A stretch of DNA of 28,646 nucleotides from Priapulus caudatus. Lineage: Eukaryota > Priapulida > Priapulimorpha > Priapulimorphida > Priapulidae. Both the position numbers and the translations under genes were made by a program. Each line of letters starts with the position of its first letter. Positions within the stretch are counted from its first letter, which is position 1. The stretch spans positions 404,699 to 433,344 of the forward strand of contig NW_014577141.1 of the NCBI RefSeq assembly GCF_000485595.1, written 5' to 3'. This document shows positions 1 to 12,176 of the stretch, in pieces. The notes under the pieces are model-generated. The model was not told the DNA's origin, searched no databases, and worked only from the letters and a program-made list of their open reading frames with translations.

Positions 1-240
1 CAGTTCACGAACAGGCCCTACGCAACAAGACCTCAGCCCTGAACCCAGTCCTCTGCGCCGCTCTTTCTGTCTAAATTGACCTTCCGCGCCTTGGTTCGTT
101 GGTACATGAACATCCTACGCATATTAATATATGATTAATCTATAACCTCTGTCCACAATTCCTCATACTTCGCATGCACCAGGTTTAACAGGTCATTATG
201 CTGTCTGGCATACCTGGATACATCAGAACACTTTAGAAGT
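1..240 (-). pseudogene. Possible MADF/SANT-like coding fragment
   Basis: One minus-strand frame reads YARQHNDLLNLVHAKYEELW, a stop, then MRRMFMYQRTKARKVNL and DRKSGAEDWV. The second block has the basic-helix-then-KSGAG look of MADF/Myb-SANT proteins linked to Harbinger-type transposons. It has an internal stop and runs off the window; the call is weak. Confidence 0.22.
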
Positions 241-3200
241 CAGCCGCATTCGCAATCAGAATCGTGCTCCTCTATAGCGAGAATATACGAGTTCGTGACT
301 GCGTGCCAATTTGGAGCTTCGTGACTGTGGCTAAATTGCGATTGGCAAATCGAGGGAGACATTTGTTCCGGGCGCTGTCAGGATTTGCTGTCGATAATGG
401 TCTGGTTTCTTTGTGGTGTATTCTTGATGTGCTGGTTGTGGTGTCGTATGAAGTGCTGGGCTCGGGAAGTTGTGTGTCTGATGAAGCTTGGCCCTCAGTG
501 TGTTCCAGCCAGGTTTAATAGGCTGCGTCGGGGCGTGCTGTTGATCTCTTAGTCTGAATTTTAGTGCGTCCAATCATGTTAATATTTTAGTCAGCGGGTA
601 ATGATCTGTCTAGATGTTAGACCATGGGTGATTTATTAATGGTGTTTATACCTTATTATCTCGGCTTAAATATATATTCATACTATATAAGTATTCTATT
701 ACTAATATATACTGCCGATGGCTCGTGTCACATGAGTGATCAGTTTCTTATCATGAGTTGAAATAAACGCAAAATATATCTTAAAAATATAGCGGCACCC
801 ACCCGCCTATGCATGTGGTAAGTTGGGTTTTTATCTGTTGGTTGGCGTATATCCACAGGAAATTAGCGTGTCAAGTTTAATTATGCCCAACCACACATAC
901 ATGATGTACAGCGCGTACACTACAACTCTTTCTCATTTTTCCCTGACTCTTTCATGCGTGGTTCTCCGCTCGTCCAGTGAGATTCTACGTGCGGAACCCT
1001 GCATTTTTTTTAGCATTGATTTTGTCAAACTCGCACGTCTTGCGAGACCGAGCCCTTGGCCAAGAGTACTTTACGCCCCAGATGTACCAAGTTTCTTGCC
1101 AGGTGTTTGGCGAGAAGACAGGCGAATCATCGTCCAATATACCCACACGCGTATGCGCTATGACCAAGCAATAATCCTATTCGACTAGATCCCTCTGATA
1201 TAAGTTTTGCACTCAGCTCGGCTTTAAAATCCAACTGCCATAAGCCGTTCGTCTGATACATAAGCATGCCTGTAAGAAGAATGTGCCGTTAACTCGCACG
1301 GCTTGCGCCTCAGCGTAGTGCGGTAATCGTTGATAAGTTGATCCGTTTTCGGTCATAGTCGTCAAGGGCAATCAATCAGTTATTAAATCGCGTAAACTTG
1401 GATTCAAGCGCCTATAGGTATCAAAGCGTGCGTTGTGACAGCTGGCATTTGAAATGGCTATTCAGCCACTTCGTACAGTAGGTGTCATGCGTTCCTAAAA
1501 TCGACGCACATGCCACCGACGTACCGTCCTCTTCTGTCATTCATCTACTCGATCGGTGAGCGATAGGGCTGAATGAAGTTTCAATCAGTTCCTAGTTGTG
1601 TAACAGACCACTTTCTACCTGCGCGCGATCTATCCTGCACTCCCGGTAAAGGCCTGTGGGTATGCTCTGTTATAGGTAATGCTGTTTCAAAGGCTTGGCC
1701 GCCTGTCGTCTCTAGACTCGATCAACAGTGTTCAGCATCCTGAAAGGGTATAGTCCGGAGGCCGTGAGATCGGGTAAACTGCGGTAGCGCGCTCTGTGCC
1801 GCCTATGTGAGTCAACGCCGGCTCAGCGACTGACAAGCTGCATGCCAGCTCCGTATAATTACCGTCCTGACATCGAGGCCTGCGGATCGTCGGCCCAATA
1901 GAAAGGTGTACATTATCGCTTATCTTTTTGTCTTCCGGCGTGCGCCCAAATGCGCAGCCCCTATACGCCATGCATGAGCCAGCTTAAACAACTGGCCGTC
2001 CCTATCGACATTCAGTGTAGGGACCACCAACTGTCCAGTGACGGACTGATTCAATGCACCTTTGTGTTTATGGTACAGATCAACGAGAAAACACTAGCAA
2101 ATTTATCCGCTTGCGCGTCTGTCTCGCTAGCTTCCATGCATTCGTTCAAAACTGCGTAATCTAAGTCTCCTGTCTGTCGACGCAAATCTTTCGCATATTT
2201 GCGGCTCATATACGAGGCTTTCGTCTATCTAAACTCTTAGCAAATTCTCTCACCCCGCTAACCGGGTCTCTACGCAGTGGAAGACTAATGCGCCATGGCC
2301 CTGTACTCCAGTGAATGTCTGGCTTTGTGCAGTTGAATCAGCTTTGTAGCAAGCTTTGCGGTCGCCCCTATGGTCCTCAACATTCCTCAAAGACGCAATG
2401 CTGCACTTGGCCCGCGTGCAGCAGAGTAGAAAATACGTCGAGCTTAAGTCAACTGCTTGATATACTCTTCGCTGACTAAAATCATATCTAGTCCACTTGA
2501 CAGTTTTATCATTTTGTTAACGGCACAGCACGACTGTGAGAGGATTCAGTGTGTTCTTGGCATTGGCCAACATACCGGGATATTATCTATAACTCTGTCT
2601 GTGCACCTGTTGACGCAAGTGACGCTCACCTCTGCAGCGTAAACCGTCAGCCCACTGTGCTCAGCTAATGCCATTGAAGGCGGAACTGACCGTCTAACGA
2701 CACATAACCTGCGCCCCGTGTCTATAAGACATTTTATCTGCTCGAGCCCAGCGCCTACCCATGAACATAAACGTACGACAACGTGGATGGCGCGCACGAG
2801 CGCTCTCTTGAAAATTGGTTTGACTCCCTTATCATTCTCTAACGAGACTGATTCGCGACTCAAGCGCAATCGCGCATGCCAGCGTCTGGCTGGGGTGATG
2901 TGACTTTGGCTAACCAGGTGGTTACTAGCCATGGCTCATTCGCTTCTTTGTCTGTGACTCGCTGGCATCACGAGTAAGCCTCGCTGCGAATCTCCCGAGA
3001 TTTCCCTAACAGCTTCTAACAGAGGCACTAAACAAAGCACGCAGGCGGTTCTCTTTTCTCTCCGTCCCTCAGCCTGCTAAGGCCTTATTTCAAACAAAAT
3101 CTCCACGGGTCCCGGTGCTTATCGGCAATAACTACACTTTCACCTAGTGTAATAGCCTCTCCCTCTAACCACCACTACCAGTGTTGACCCCTTCTGCTCT

Positions 3201-3627
3201 GCAGCAAACTGCGTGATCGTCGACCGCCCAAAGCTCTTTGCTAATGCCGCTTGAAATTCACAGCCATTCTCACTCCGATGCCTTGTCTATAGACCCGTTA
3301 GAATCATAGCCGACTGCATTTACCGGGAAGTAACAACTGCGTTCTGAGCAAACGTATCAGGCTAACGTCGACAATTTTTATCCGCAAAAACCAAGATTTC
3401 AGGCGCCGCACCTTCCTTTGCTAAACACTATGAGACCGCTAAATAACCCTCGGCCGTGCCTCTTTTAGCCTATCCGCGAATTAACAGCTGAACCAAACTG
3501 GTCCATAGCTACCAGCAATCTCCAACGACTCTTCGTGTAAAACCCCGAATCAAACGGTGCAACCTAGAAGCAAATTGAGCTTCCTTGACTCGGTCTACCT
3601 TCTTACTGGCGGACGGAAACACGCTGC
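241..3627. other. No recognisable gene
   Basis: About 3.4 kb of roughly GC-balanced DNA. Scattered open frames up to 128 codons exist, but none has family motifs, splice logic or consistent composition. No tRNA, rRNA or clear tandem repeat was seen. Confidence 0.5.
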
Positions 3628-4126
3628 TTAAGCCCGGCGCACACGTGGCGATTTTTTGACGAAGCAGAACCGTTCGATTTTTATGCGGGCTGGTATGTTC
3701 GATAAAACTTCGCCAGCGTTGTGTCGCTCACGCGGCGACCAATTCAACGGAGTCTATCAGCGAATCATACCACTGTAATGAACGGTTACGTGTGACTGCT
3801 GTTCAAGACCACAGACCAGCGGCGCTGCCAATTATTTGATCACTGTGCTCAAATCATGCATTGGATTGTTAATTGCCAATAAACTGTTGCCGAGATTCCA
3901 TCGGCCAGTGCGTGCGCACCACGTCGCGATTGTTCAGGTGCGACTGGCAACAATACATCAAACATGTCTTGAGTTATCGCAGCGAATTGAGTTTCCTGGC
4001 GTCAAAATCGGTGACCGCCGGCAGCGCACACGTGGCGATTTCTCGGCGATTTTGTCGGCCGGCAACAGAATCGGCCCCGTACTAGGGCGATAAAAAATCG
4101 CTCAATACGTTGTCGCCTGGGCTTTA
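3628..4126. mobile_element. MITE with TTA target duplication, AGCCCGGCG termini
   Basis: The element (3631-4123, 493 bp) begins AGCCCGGCGCACACGTGGCG and ends GTCGCCTGGGCT, imperfect terminal inverted repeats that continue inward to an A/T run with GCGATTTTTT in both. It is flanked on both sides by TTA (3628-3630 and 4124-4126), as expected for PIF/Harbinger-type insertion. The motif CGCACACGTGGCGATTT recurs internally near 4025. It is non-coding. Its ends match those of the element at 27903-28294. Confidence 0.78.
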
Positions 4127-5058
4127 TACCTGAAGCCGGCGTGAACTGCATAAATTCCTATTAAGCAGTAAGCTTACAACTGTTTGTAGTCTGTGAGCTG
4201 CGCTGACGTCCATCGCGAGATGTGTAACTTCTAGCCCTTTACTCGACAAACAGCGGGAGACAATAAGCAGCACGAATGCTGCATCAGGCACGGTTCATAG
4301 CATTCAATTACAAGCTTAAAAATATTCTTACTGTCTCGAAAACAACATGGGAATTTCATCCCGCTCGTCAGGAAAACCGTCGTAACACATACTTCGAAGA
4401 TTTCAGCCATACTCTTGTCAAAACTCGGAAATAAAGCCTATTCTGTCTAATCCCCGGTCTCTCTCTCAACTGCTGTTGCGCTTCTCCTCTTACACGAAAC
4501 GGCGACATTCGGCTTCCCACCTTTCCCTCTAAAACATCCTATCTTCTCTCAGCTGCTCAACTAACGGCATAAATTGCCGCCCGTCTCCTCTAGTGCGACT
4601 CTATCATCACGTTTCGAGCTGGCGGCCGTAGGACTAGGTTTAATCCATCTTTGGAAGCGCCACCGCCCTTCCTCTGACTGTTAACATGGATGCAGCTGAG
4701 CATATCCATCTCTCATCAGCTGGTCACGCCCAAACTCCTCTACTTGGCTCAATCTGAAGCCCGGCCATCAACTTAATTTTGCTTTCAAAATATTCAGGTG
4801 CTCATTTTCCTTGACAAGCCTGATATCCAGCGTGGCTCACTGCTCGCATGTTTACAACGCTCTTGTCAGATTTAACGCAAATTTCCTAAACATACACACT
4901 CCCCAGACATGACACCTCAAGAGGTAACAACCCACATACTGTAAGCATACGTGTTCACCATGTTAGGTGCTCATCTCGCAACAACTGCCTTCACCAAACA
5001 GCATAATGTTCGTCGCGCAGCAACACCGACAATGGTTGAGAGTGAAGGCTTTCCCACT
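4127..5058. other. No recognisable feature
   Basis: Pyrimidine-rich non-coding DNA without repeats or coding signal that I can support. Confidence 0.5.
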
Positions 5059-5307
5059 CGCGGATGAACGGACTCACCGTGCTGTCCCAGGTGTTGTGCG
5101 TTGTTCGCCTTCTCGTCAGTCGAGCGCTCTCCCTGTCTCTGGCGACGAACGGACTCACGGCGACTGTCCCTATGTGTTGTGGGGCGTTGTTCCCTTTCCG
5201 TCAGTCGACGCGTCTCACCCTGTCTGCCGGCGACAAACGGACTCACGGCGCTGTCCCACGTGTTGCGCATATTGACTCCCTTCTGGTCAGTCGACGCTCT
5301 CTTCTTG
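5059..5307 (+). repeat. Triplicated 81-88 bp tandem repeat
   Basis: Three diverged copies are anchored by AACGGACTCAC at about 5067, 5148 and 5236; each also has a CTGTCCC block and a later GTCAGTCGA block. Spacings are 81 and 88 bp. Overlapping open frames on both strands here are a by-product of the repeat. Confidence 0.8.
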
Positions 5308-6429
5308 CTTCTCCTTTCCTTTGCGCACGCCCTTCCTTCCTTCTTCTATTCGCCACGCTGCCACCAATATATGTAGAGCTCTCATGCATTGCCTCAGAGC
5401 GTATACCAGGAGAATGTACACCAGCTAGAATGTGTATGAGGTGGACCACATACAAATTTATTTTTACAATAAAGTTCAACGAAATATACAACAAGCTTCC
5501 ATGGCGGAGCATAGCACAAAAAAATGTTCATAGCCTCGCCACGTCACCTCGTCGCGCTTTTATATCCAATTCCTTCACACTCTTGCCCGCAGCCAATTTA
5601 CTTAATTGGCAACGAATGAAAGGTCTGCTCACGTTGGCCTAACTGAAATATTACATAACACTACGGTGTCCACCAAGAAGCAGGGTACCCCCTTTTAAGG
5701 CCCCGGAAAATACTCGACCTGACAACTCGCTTCGGGCATCTATTTTCCCAAAGCATACACTTAGAGAGCATAGTGCCCGCCATAACACAGGCATTAATGT
5801 TTTTTAGTGCATGCACATGATTTTGCAATCTACCTTGCAAATATGAAAGTGAATAAGACAAAGTTTCTTAAACGAACAATTCAATTTGTATAAACTGCTC
5901 TTACGTCACAATTTCTAGCACCTACAAGTAGATATTTGTGTGTTATTTTACAAAATAAACTGTATGAAAATACTAATTAGTGTTTCTGTTTTACTTTTCA
6001 TGCTAGATATATACCGTTCTTTATATCTCCCTAATTTGCCGGTGGCATTCGATGTAAAAAAGCTCGACACAAAAACAAACCCCATTAATTTCGAGAAACT
6101 CTGCGTGGCTGCCCAACGCAGGAGATTCGTGAAGTAATACACAATGCCGTTTATAGTATAAGCAATGCGTCCCGCGCTAAGCATGGCTCAGGCGGGCACT
6201 ATTCTTTCATATAGCCTGCCGACGCGTTATCCAATGGAATTTTCATCAACGTTTATCACGTGATGGCAGACTAAATATTATAAATATAATGTTGTATCTG
6301 GAAAGTTGTATTGTCAAGAAATTAACACTGTATTGTAGTTTATGTGTGCGAAAAGTATCTGCAGATTAAAGAATAGCCGAATATTTCACTTTATAAAGTT
6401 TACAACTTTAGGTTTTTGATGTTGATGAT
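5308..6429. other. No recognisable gene
   Basis: AT-rich non-coding DNA. Short open frames around 5940-6180 lack any family signal. Confidence 0.45.
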
Positions 6430-6436
6430 TGAGGAT

Positions 6437-6439
6437 AAT

Positions 6440-6477
<38 letters not shown>
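6437..6477. repeat. TA microsatellite
   Basis: A nearly pure (TA)n run of about 41 bp with one AA interruption. Confidence 0.9.
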
Positions 6478-6702
6478 GGTTTTTAGAATCATGTCGTTTT
6501 TTAATTGTAAGTTATATTTTTGAACTGGATTAAACGTATTTTACTTTTTCGAACTGGGTGCTTTGTCGATTGGCATATTTACCAATAGCTGTATGTGCAG
6601 TCAGTTGTCGTAAACATATGTCTATCAAAACCAATTCCACTAAACGTGTAGATATGCTCAGTCTCGCGTAAACACTGATTTTGTTAGATGTTGTTTTCCA
6701 TT

Positions 6703-6755
6703 GATATATATATATATATATAATAATTATTATATATATTATAAGTATATATATG
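6703..6755. repeat. TA microsatellite, interrupted
   Basis: (TA)n tracts around a central AATAATTATTA; the whole is nearly self-complementary. Confidence 0.88.
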
Positions 6756-6837
6756 TGTTTTATAGATATAATATCAGTTATATAAATGCACTCACGCACG
6801 CGCACATACATCAAATTACGTTTTCAGTAGATAAACC

Positions 6838-7066
6838 CGCGTTATAAATCACGTTATTGTGAATACATTAACTAGCGTTATTTCATAACGTGCCGAGGAC
6901 CCCATACAATAGACGTATGTAATCGGTTACATAAAACGTTTTACCAAACGTTATATAAACGTTATAAAAAAGCCTTAGCACATTACCGTTATATAAACGT
7001 ACAAAAACGTTATAACAACTTTGGCATAACGGTTTATATAAACGTTATAATAACGTTTTTGGTTAG
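6838..7066. repeat. AACGTT/ATAACGTTAT palindrome cluster
   Basis: About ten copies of CGTTAT or ATAACG arranged head-to-head, such as AACGTTATATAAACGTTATA near 6945-6967 and again near 7030-7050. Each unit is close to self-complementary, so the region can fold on itself many ways. It may be the interior of a foldback element; clear ends were not found. Confidence 0.65.
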
Positions 7067-7082
7067 CGTGTATGTATCTACC

Positions 7083-7195
7083 TCACTGAACTAAAACTAA
7101 GTTAGTTATTTAAGTTAGTAGTTAGTAAGTGAGTTAGTTAAGTAAGTAAGTTAACTAGAACCAATGCTAGAACTAAGTTAGTTTTAGTTCAGTGA
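7083..7195. repeat. 113-bp foldback with 25-bp arms
   Basis: Arms at 7083-7107 and 7171-7195 are inverted copies with one mismatch (outer ends TCACTGAACTAAAAC and GTTTTAGTTCAGTGA). The loop is a degenerate TTAG/AAGT repeat. It is MITE-like in size; no target duplication is evident. Confidence 0.75.
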
Positions 7196-7579
7196 TCTGC
7201 ATCCGGTCAAAATTAATAGTCTAAAGTTCCCGGATGTCCGCCGCCCCCCACCTATTTGTAGCCCCCCAGTATTTGCTTCGATTATTGTACTTGTTTATAA
7301 ACTTTCGAACATGTGTTGTGTTCAAATGAAGTTGCAGTTGTCGTCCGTAAATGTGTTTGTCTTGAAACTTATTTGCGTCGTCTCGAATTTTATATGTTTG
7401 CCATAATGGGGAACCCATACGCAAGTTTTGACCGCAATGAATAGTGGCGCTGGTAAGCACTCGTCTAAGACTAGATGGCGCTGCATTCAACCTTACTGCA
7501 GAGCATACTGTTGATAGTGTGTTCCGCGAAATTTCTGTTCGTTTAAATCTATTTTAATACATTATACGATCGCTGAAAT
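7196..7579. other. Upstream region of the YqaJ pseudogene
   Basis: Non-coding; presumably includes the 5' end of the transposon, but I could not find matching terminal inverted repeats here and beyond 11130. Confidence 0.35.
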
Positions 7580-9913
7580 ATGTCATCAAGTACCATTATT
7601 AGTTCTATGACTATAAACGAACTAAAAGATGAGCTGAGGACGTTCGGAGCGAAGGTTTCTGGCAGAAAACAGGAGTTATGTGAGAGGTACGTAACGTAAT
7701 CGTTAGGTCTATATTCATCAGTAGTTTTGTTTATCGCCGTCGTCATGTACGTGCTAATTATTTTCACTAACTTTCTCATCATTTTTAATAATTACTATAT
7801 TTATTTTATTTTAACAGGTTAGAGTTTTATAGGACTAATAAAGTGGTTGTATCACTTGAACCGGAGTATAAAATGTGTGTACCAGAAAACTAGTGAATTC
7901 AAAGATATCCACACTGGAATGATTGATTGGCTCCCAAAAATAAGTATGAAGAGAATAGATGAATATCTAAATCGGTATGACAAAGGATTTGATGAGAAAA
8001 TAAAAGATTTTTATCAACAAAGGTATATGTCACATGTTTTTTTGTTAATACTTCTAGCAATTTTCTCTGAAATTACCAATACTGAATTTTTTTTTCAATA
8101 TGACATAATAAACATATTTTCATTTATGATTTATTTAAGTTCTTGAGACATGTTAGAGTGGGCACAAGTTACTAACTCAAGTCCACATACCTGACTGCTG
8201 TCGTATGGGCCGAGATGAAGAAGTCCGTGTCATATAGAGTGGATATTCTGGTAGATGGGGATGGTGTAACAAATGAGGCTCAGTGTGAATGTGGAGCAGG
8301 TCAAGGCCCTGGGGCACACTGTAAACATGTCTCATTAGTTTTGTACAGCCCTGCTGAAATTGCTTGAAGATGATGTTGTCATAACTAAGTAACGAATGTA
8401 CCCAGGTTGGTAACATTCGTATGTTTTTTTGTCATTATTTTCTTCCAACCATGTATATCAGAGAACTTTCGAGTATGCTACTAGACTAGTAAATATGTTA
8501 CAAGATTTGTGAAATATTTAATTCTAGGTATTACAAACCTTTCATCATGCCAAGCCACATAAGGGGTACACCCTTGAAATTGAAAGTGGAATTAATGTAC
8601 CACGCAAAAACTCCACACCAGCGGTATTGAAGTACGACCCAAGATCGAAACAAGACCAGGGCAAGCAATGAAACTCAATTCAGGATCAATGTATAAATTA
8701 TCAGGTAAATGTGTATTTTTGACATACAATTCCAGCAACAAATTATTTTATAACAAATTATAATTGATGATCATGTTTCACTTGTACCGGTGTACAGTTT
8801 ACCTGTAGAATCAACATTTATCATTAAAGGCTACATTTGGAGGAATTTCCATGCCTGTCATGCAGTGTTTCCCCCTGCAATCCGCATGCCCTTGTCCTTG
8901 ACCATGATTACCTTAGGCTTGATGGCATTACAGTTTCTATGTGATGGCAAAGGTAAACAGTTGAAATGGAGAAGTTGAAATATAGCTATATTAATTTTTC
9001 CTACTTTGTTAATTAAAATTTACTATCAATTTAAAAATTTTATATACAATATTCTCTGTAATTGTACCAGCAATTTTATCCGGCAATTACAGTTAAGTAA
9101 ACACGTTGTGCCACAACATGTATAATCACCATATGTCTAACTAGGAACTATCACTCAACTGGTTCGTGCAGTGTGGGAGTATGATTAAATGATTATTACG
9201 ATACTAATTAATGAATTTATTTTTTCAGCTAATTTCCATAACTGATGAAGAAATAGAATACATAGAGTCTATGACACGAGGTCAAAGCAGCAATAAAAAT
9301 TGGAAAATTGAGCGAATGAAAAGAATCACTGCTTTCAAAATTTGGAACAATTGCAAAAGGGACAGATGCCCAGGATAAAAAACGATTAGCTAGAAGTTTG
9401 CTTTCATCAGTGAAATTAAAGACAACATCTATGTTTACATGGGGCTACAGTATGAATCGGTGGCAGTAGAAAAATACGAGGAAAAGACAAAAATAATGAC
9501 AAGTGAATGTGGATTGTTTGTCTCCAAGGACACTCCAGTTATAGCTGCCTCACCAGATCGCATAGTGGACACAGAACTAATTGTTTGAGGTAAAATGTCC
9601 CCTATGTCTCAGAGACAAATTCATTAGCCAGAAACTGTTCCATATCTTGTAAAAAACACTTCAGGAGATTTAAAATTAAAATCAAATCATAACTATTACT
9701 ATCAGATACAAGGACAACTCTATTGTGCAAACCGAACAGCATGTGACTTTTGTCGTTTTTACTAACAAGGACCTAAAAATAATTAGGATTGATAGAGACA
9801 GGGAGTTCATTAAAGAAATGGTAGCTAAGCTAATGGACTTTCATTACAAATTCCACAGGGATGCACTTATTGAAAGATATTTATACAAGAACTATTATGA
9901 TTATGAATTTTAG
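7580..9913 (+). pseudogene. Degenerate SAP / SWIM / YqaJ-nuclease gene of a DNA transposon
   Basis: A SAP domain opens the gene (7580-7686, NELKDELRTFGAKVSGRKQE, splicing AG/GTACGT to 7818 after TTAACAG). A SWIM zinc finger follows near 8260-8330 (CECGAGQGPGAHCKH), then a family block LQTFHHAKPHKG at 8529-8670, then a YqaJ/lambda-exonuclease-type domain at 9229-9913. Nuclease residues are seen as the Asp of SPDRIVD (9556-9558) and the Glu and Lys of EVKCP (9587-9595). Reading frame is lost repeatedly: after 7889, near 8343, near 9336, at 9463, at 9586 and near 9764, with stops between. Three AATAAA signals at 10137-10158 follow. YqaJ genes of this build accompany ISL2EU-type transposons, where they presumably act in DNA processing. 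This copy cannot make the protein. Confidence 0.85.
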
Positions 9914-10340
9914 AAGATATGGAAGGCTACTAGTGAGAAGGCACACTAGTCAGAATATACACACATATGTATGTATATACATAGATTTGATTTCTAATCA
10001 TTGAGTTGATTCTAACACTTTGCTTTTTGTTATTTATTAGGTTTAATGTGAATATATATATGCACATGTATATATACATATCTAGACATATGGCCATTTC
10101 AAATATAATATGTATGTAATATTTGCAGTGACATTAAATAAACAATAAATACAATAAACTGACTTGTTGTTTAAAATTTATGGTAATTTTCTCTCTCTCG
10201 ATAGGGTATAGCAACACAGAAAAAATGTTACAATCATATTTTCAAGCTATTGTTGTGTCTATGCATTCCTGAAATTACTAAATAAACACACGCTTCATTG
10301 ATCTTCTGTTGCGTGATAACTCGGTAGCTGTTCAGTGAGA
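9914..10340. other. Spacer between convergent transposon genes
   Basis: AT-rich DNA holding three plus-strand AATAAA signals (10137-10142, 10144-10149, 10153-10158) that suit the YqaJ gene, and a TTTATT at 10034-10039 (AATAAA on minus) that could serve the transposase. No coding signal. Confidence 0.5.
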
Positions 10341-11130
10341 CTAAAGATTTTGTAGGTTTTCCAAGTCCATTATTCTTTCAATGTGCACGACCTTTACTGC
10401 TATCTTTCGGTCCTTCTTATTGAATGACTCAGACATCGCATTTGTATTTTTTTTAAATGATGGGATGTTTATTGGACACATTTGAAGATATAACAAGTCC
10501 TGTATGTTAAATCCTTGTCGACCATTATGCGGTCCCTGATCACACATATTTTGTAGGTCACTTCTTTCCATATCTGTTGTCACTAGTTCACCCAACATAC
10601 GCATCTGATAGATATGTGACTAAACACGCGGGTGATGTACACGACAACTTTGCAGTATTCCGGTCTTATACGTGGAGAATGTAGGCTTGTTGTAACAATG
10701 GGTCCTTGGGTTTTTAACTGGATACTTCAGTTCTCCAAAATAACTCGAGTAAGTAGGAATTTAGCTTTAAAATCCGACGGGGAAAAATAAGTGAATACAG
10801 TCGTGTGAGGCCAGTTAATCTGACCCCATTGCAGTGCCATGAGTTAATTCCATTGTAACAAAATATATAGTGACTGACTTTCACTGACTCAAATGTTCAG
10901 ACAAAGCAAGTTTGTCATATGCTCCGAAGTTTAAATCATGTTTTTAAAAAAAACTGACAGGTACTGCATAATGTAGGTCTTACACCATTGAAAATAATTC
11001 AGTCTATAGCTCTGGCCCAAGTGTATTAAAACCCGATATACAAAAATTTGTCGTAGGTTTCCAATCCAGTAATAATTGATCTTTTGGGTCTGTGACAAAA
11101 AAATGTGGCAGAAAATCTGGCGCAGAACGT
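10341..11130 (-). pseudogene. Degenerate DDE_Tnp_4 transposase (ISL2EU/Harbinger-like)
   Basis: The C-terminal part is open (10604-10341): GFNIQDLL, then INIPSFKKNTNAMS, then KDRKIAVKVVHIER, the typical end of DDE_Tnp_4 transposases with the last catalytic acid in HIER. Going upstream, other frames give MVDK (second acid), SCTSPACLVTYLSDAYVG near 10600-10660, a YPVKNP / KPKDPLLQQ block near 10690-10720, and SDFKAKF near 10760-10775; more remote matches reach about 11130. At least four frameshifts and several stops separate these blocks. It converges on the YqaJ pseudogene, the layout expected of one two-gene transposon. The protein would cut and join element ends; this copy is dead. Confidence 0.82.
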
Positions 11131-12176
11131 ACATTGTGAGTCCCCTTGTTCTTTAGATGGTCTCGGCTTTCAGTTTCCAAAAGGGATCATCTGCAGATTA
11201 ATTGGTAAAGCCAAAAATTGAATTGTTAAGATTAAAATGATCTTTTGTTCTGATTATTTTAAATAATAGATATTTTCAAAATAGAATGAACAAAATGTTG
11301 CATGAGAACAGTGAATTAATATATTTGAACTTATGATAATAATGTAAAATGAATCGTAATATTTATTTAAAAGTTATGGTGCTTATTATTTTATATGAAC
11401 CAACCCACACCAGTCAGCCGTAATAGCAAAAAAAAAATTGATTTAATTAAATACTCTTGTTCATTATCAAAAATCTCTGTTCAATGGATCCAGAGGCAAA
11501 GATAATCGGTTCAATGATTTCCATCATTCTCCTTTCAGATAACTCAAGAACCAGTTTTCTTTAAAAATTTTCCCGTCTGGACATTTGCGATTCTGAAGGG
11601 GAATCATGCCATGGGAAAATGTGTGGGATGGCTGTACTTTTTAGGCGTTTCTGTAGTCTTACTGTGCCTAAAAAATTGAGCGACATTCTAATTAGTTATA
11701 CCAAATGTGGAACAAAGTGAGGGAAAAATGTAGGTTCGACAGATTCCAAAATATACTGTTATAGGCCTAACAGATAATTAAAACGTCAGTGATTTTGATA
11801 GCTAGCTGCTAGGAGTGTATCTCTGACTAATCAAAAAATACTAAACACATAACATGTTTCAAAACATAGGCCTGAGTGGTATTTACCGCATGTAATCACA
11901 TCGTCAAAATGTTGCGTTCAACAGCACAGGCATGGTTCGGATGTACCCAAGAAAACGGTATTGCTAGGGGTTAGAATACCTGACGTTGTATTGACGTTAG
12001 TCACACAGCCTGGTGGGGTTAGTTTCGATGGTGACCAGTTCTTTTCGCCTCTCCACACTGCTTTCGGTCGCAAGCTATATATCTGGTCTGATCAGATTTC
12101 GGAAAATGCAATGGCACCCCGCTTTCATGACACAAAGGGACGCAGCATTCTGTACCACAGCTGGCATTTCAACATG
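11131..12176. other. No recognisable gene
   Basis: AT-rich non-coding DNA between the transposase remnant and the 25-bp array. It may contain the right end of the transposon, not identified. Confidence 0.4.

Noticed and set aside
823-1188. 121-codon plus-strand open frame
   Set aside because: No recognisable family or composition signal, and other frames over it are also open.
2546-2932. 128-codon minus-strand open frame
   Set aside because: No domain, no splice logic, and overlapping open frames on the other strand; consistent with chance in GC-balanced DNA.
5064-5642. 192-codon plus-strand open frame
   Set aside because: Its first part is the 81-88 bp tandem repeat and its second part is AT-rich non-coding DNA; periods are not multiples of three.
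8790-8978. Extra exon of the YqaJ pseudogene
   Set aside because: A 62-codon open frame with no family motif, placed where an intron is expected.
9229-9913. Integrated virus, suggested by the name viral recombinase for YqaJ
   Set aside because: The neighbouring transposase and the SAP/SWIM arrangement fit a cellular DNA transposon; no other viral gene is present.
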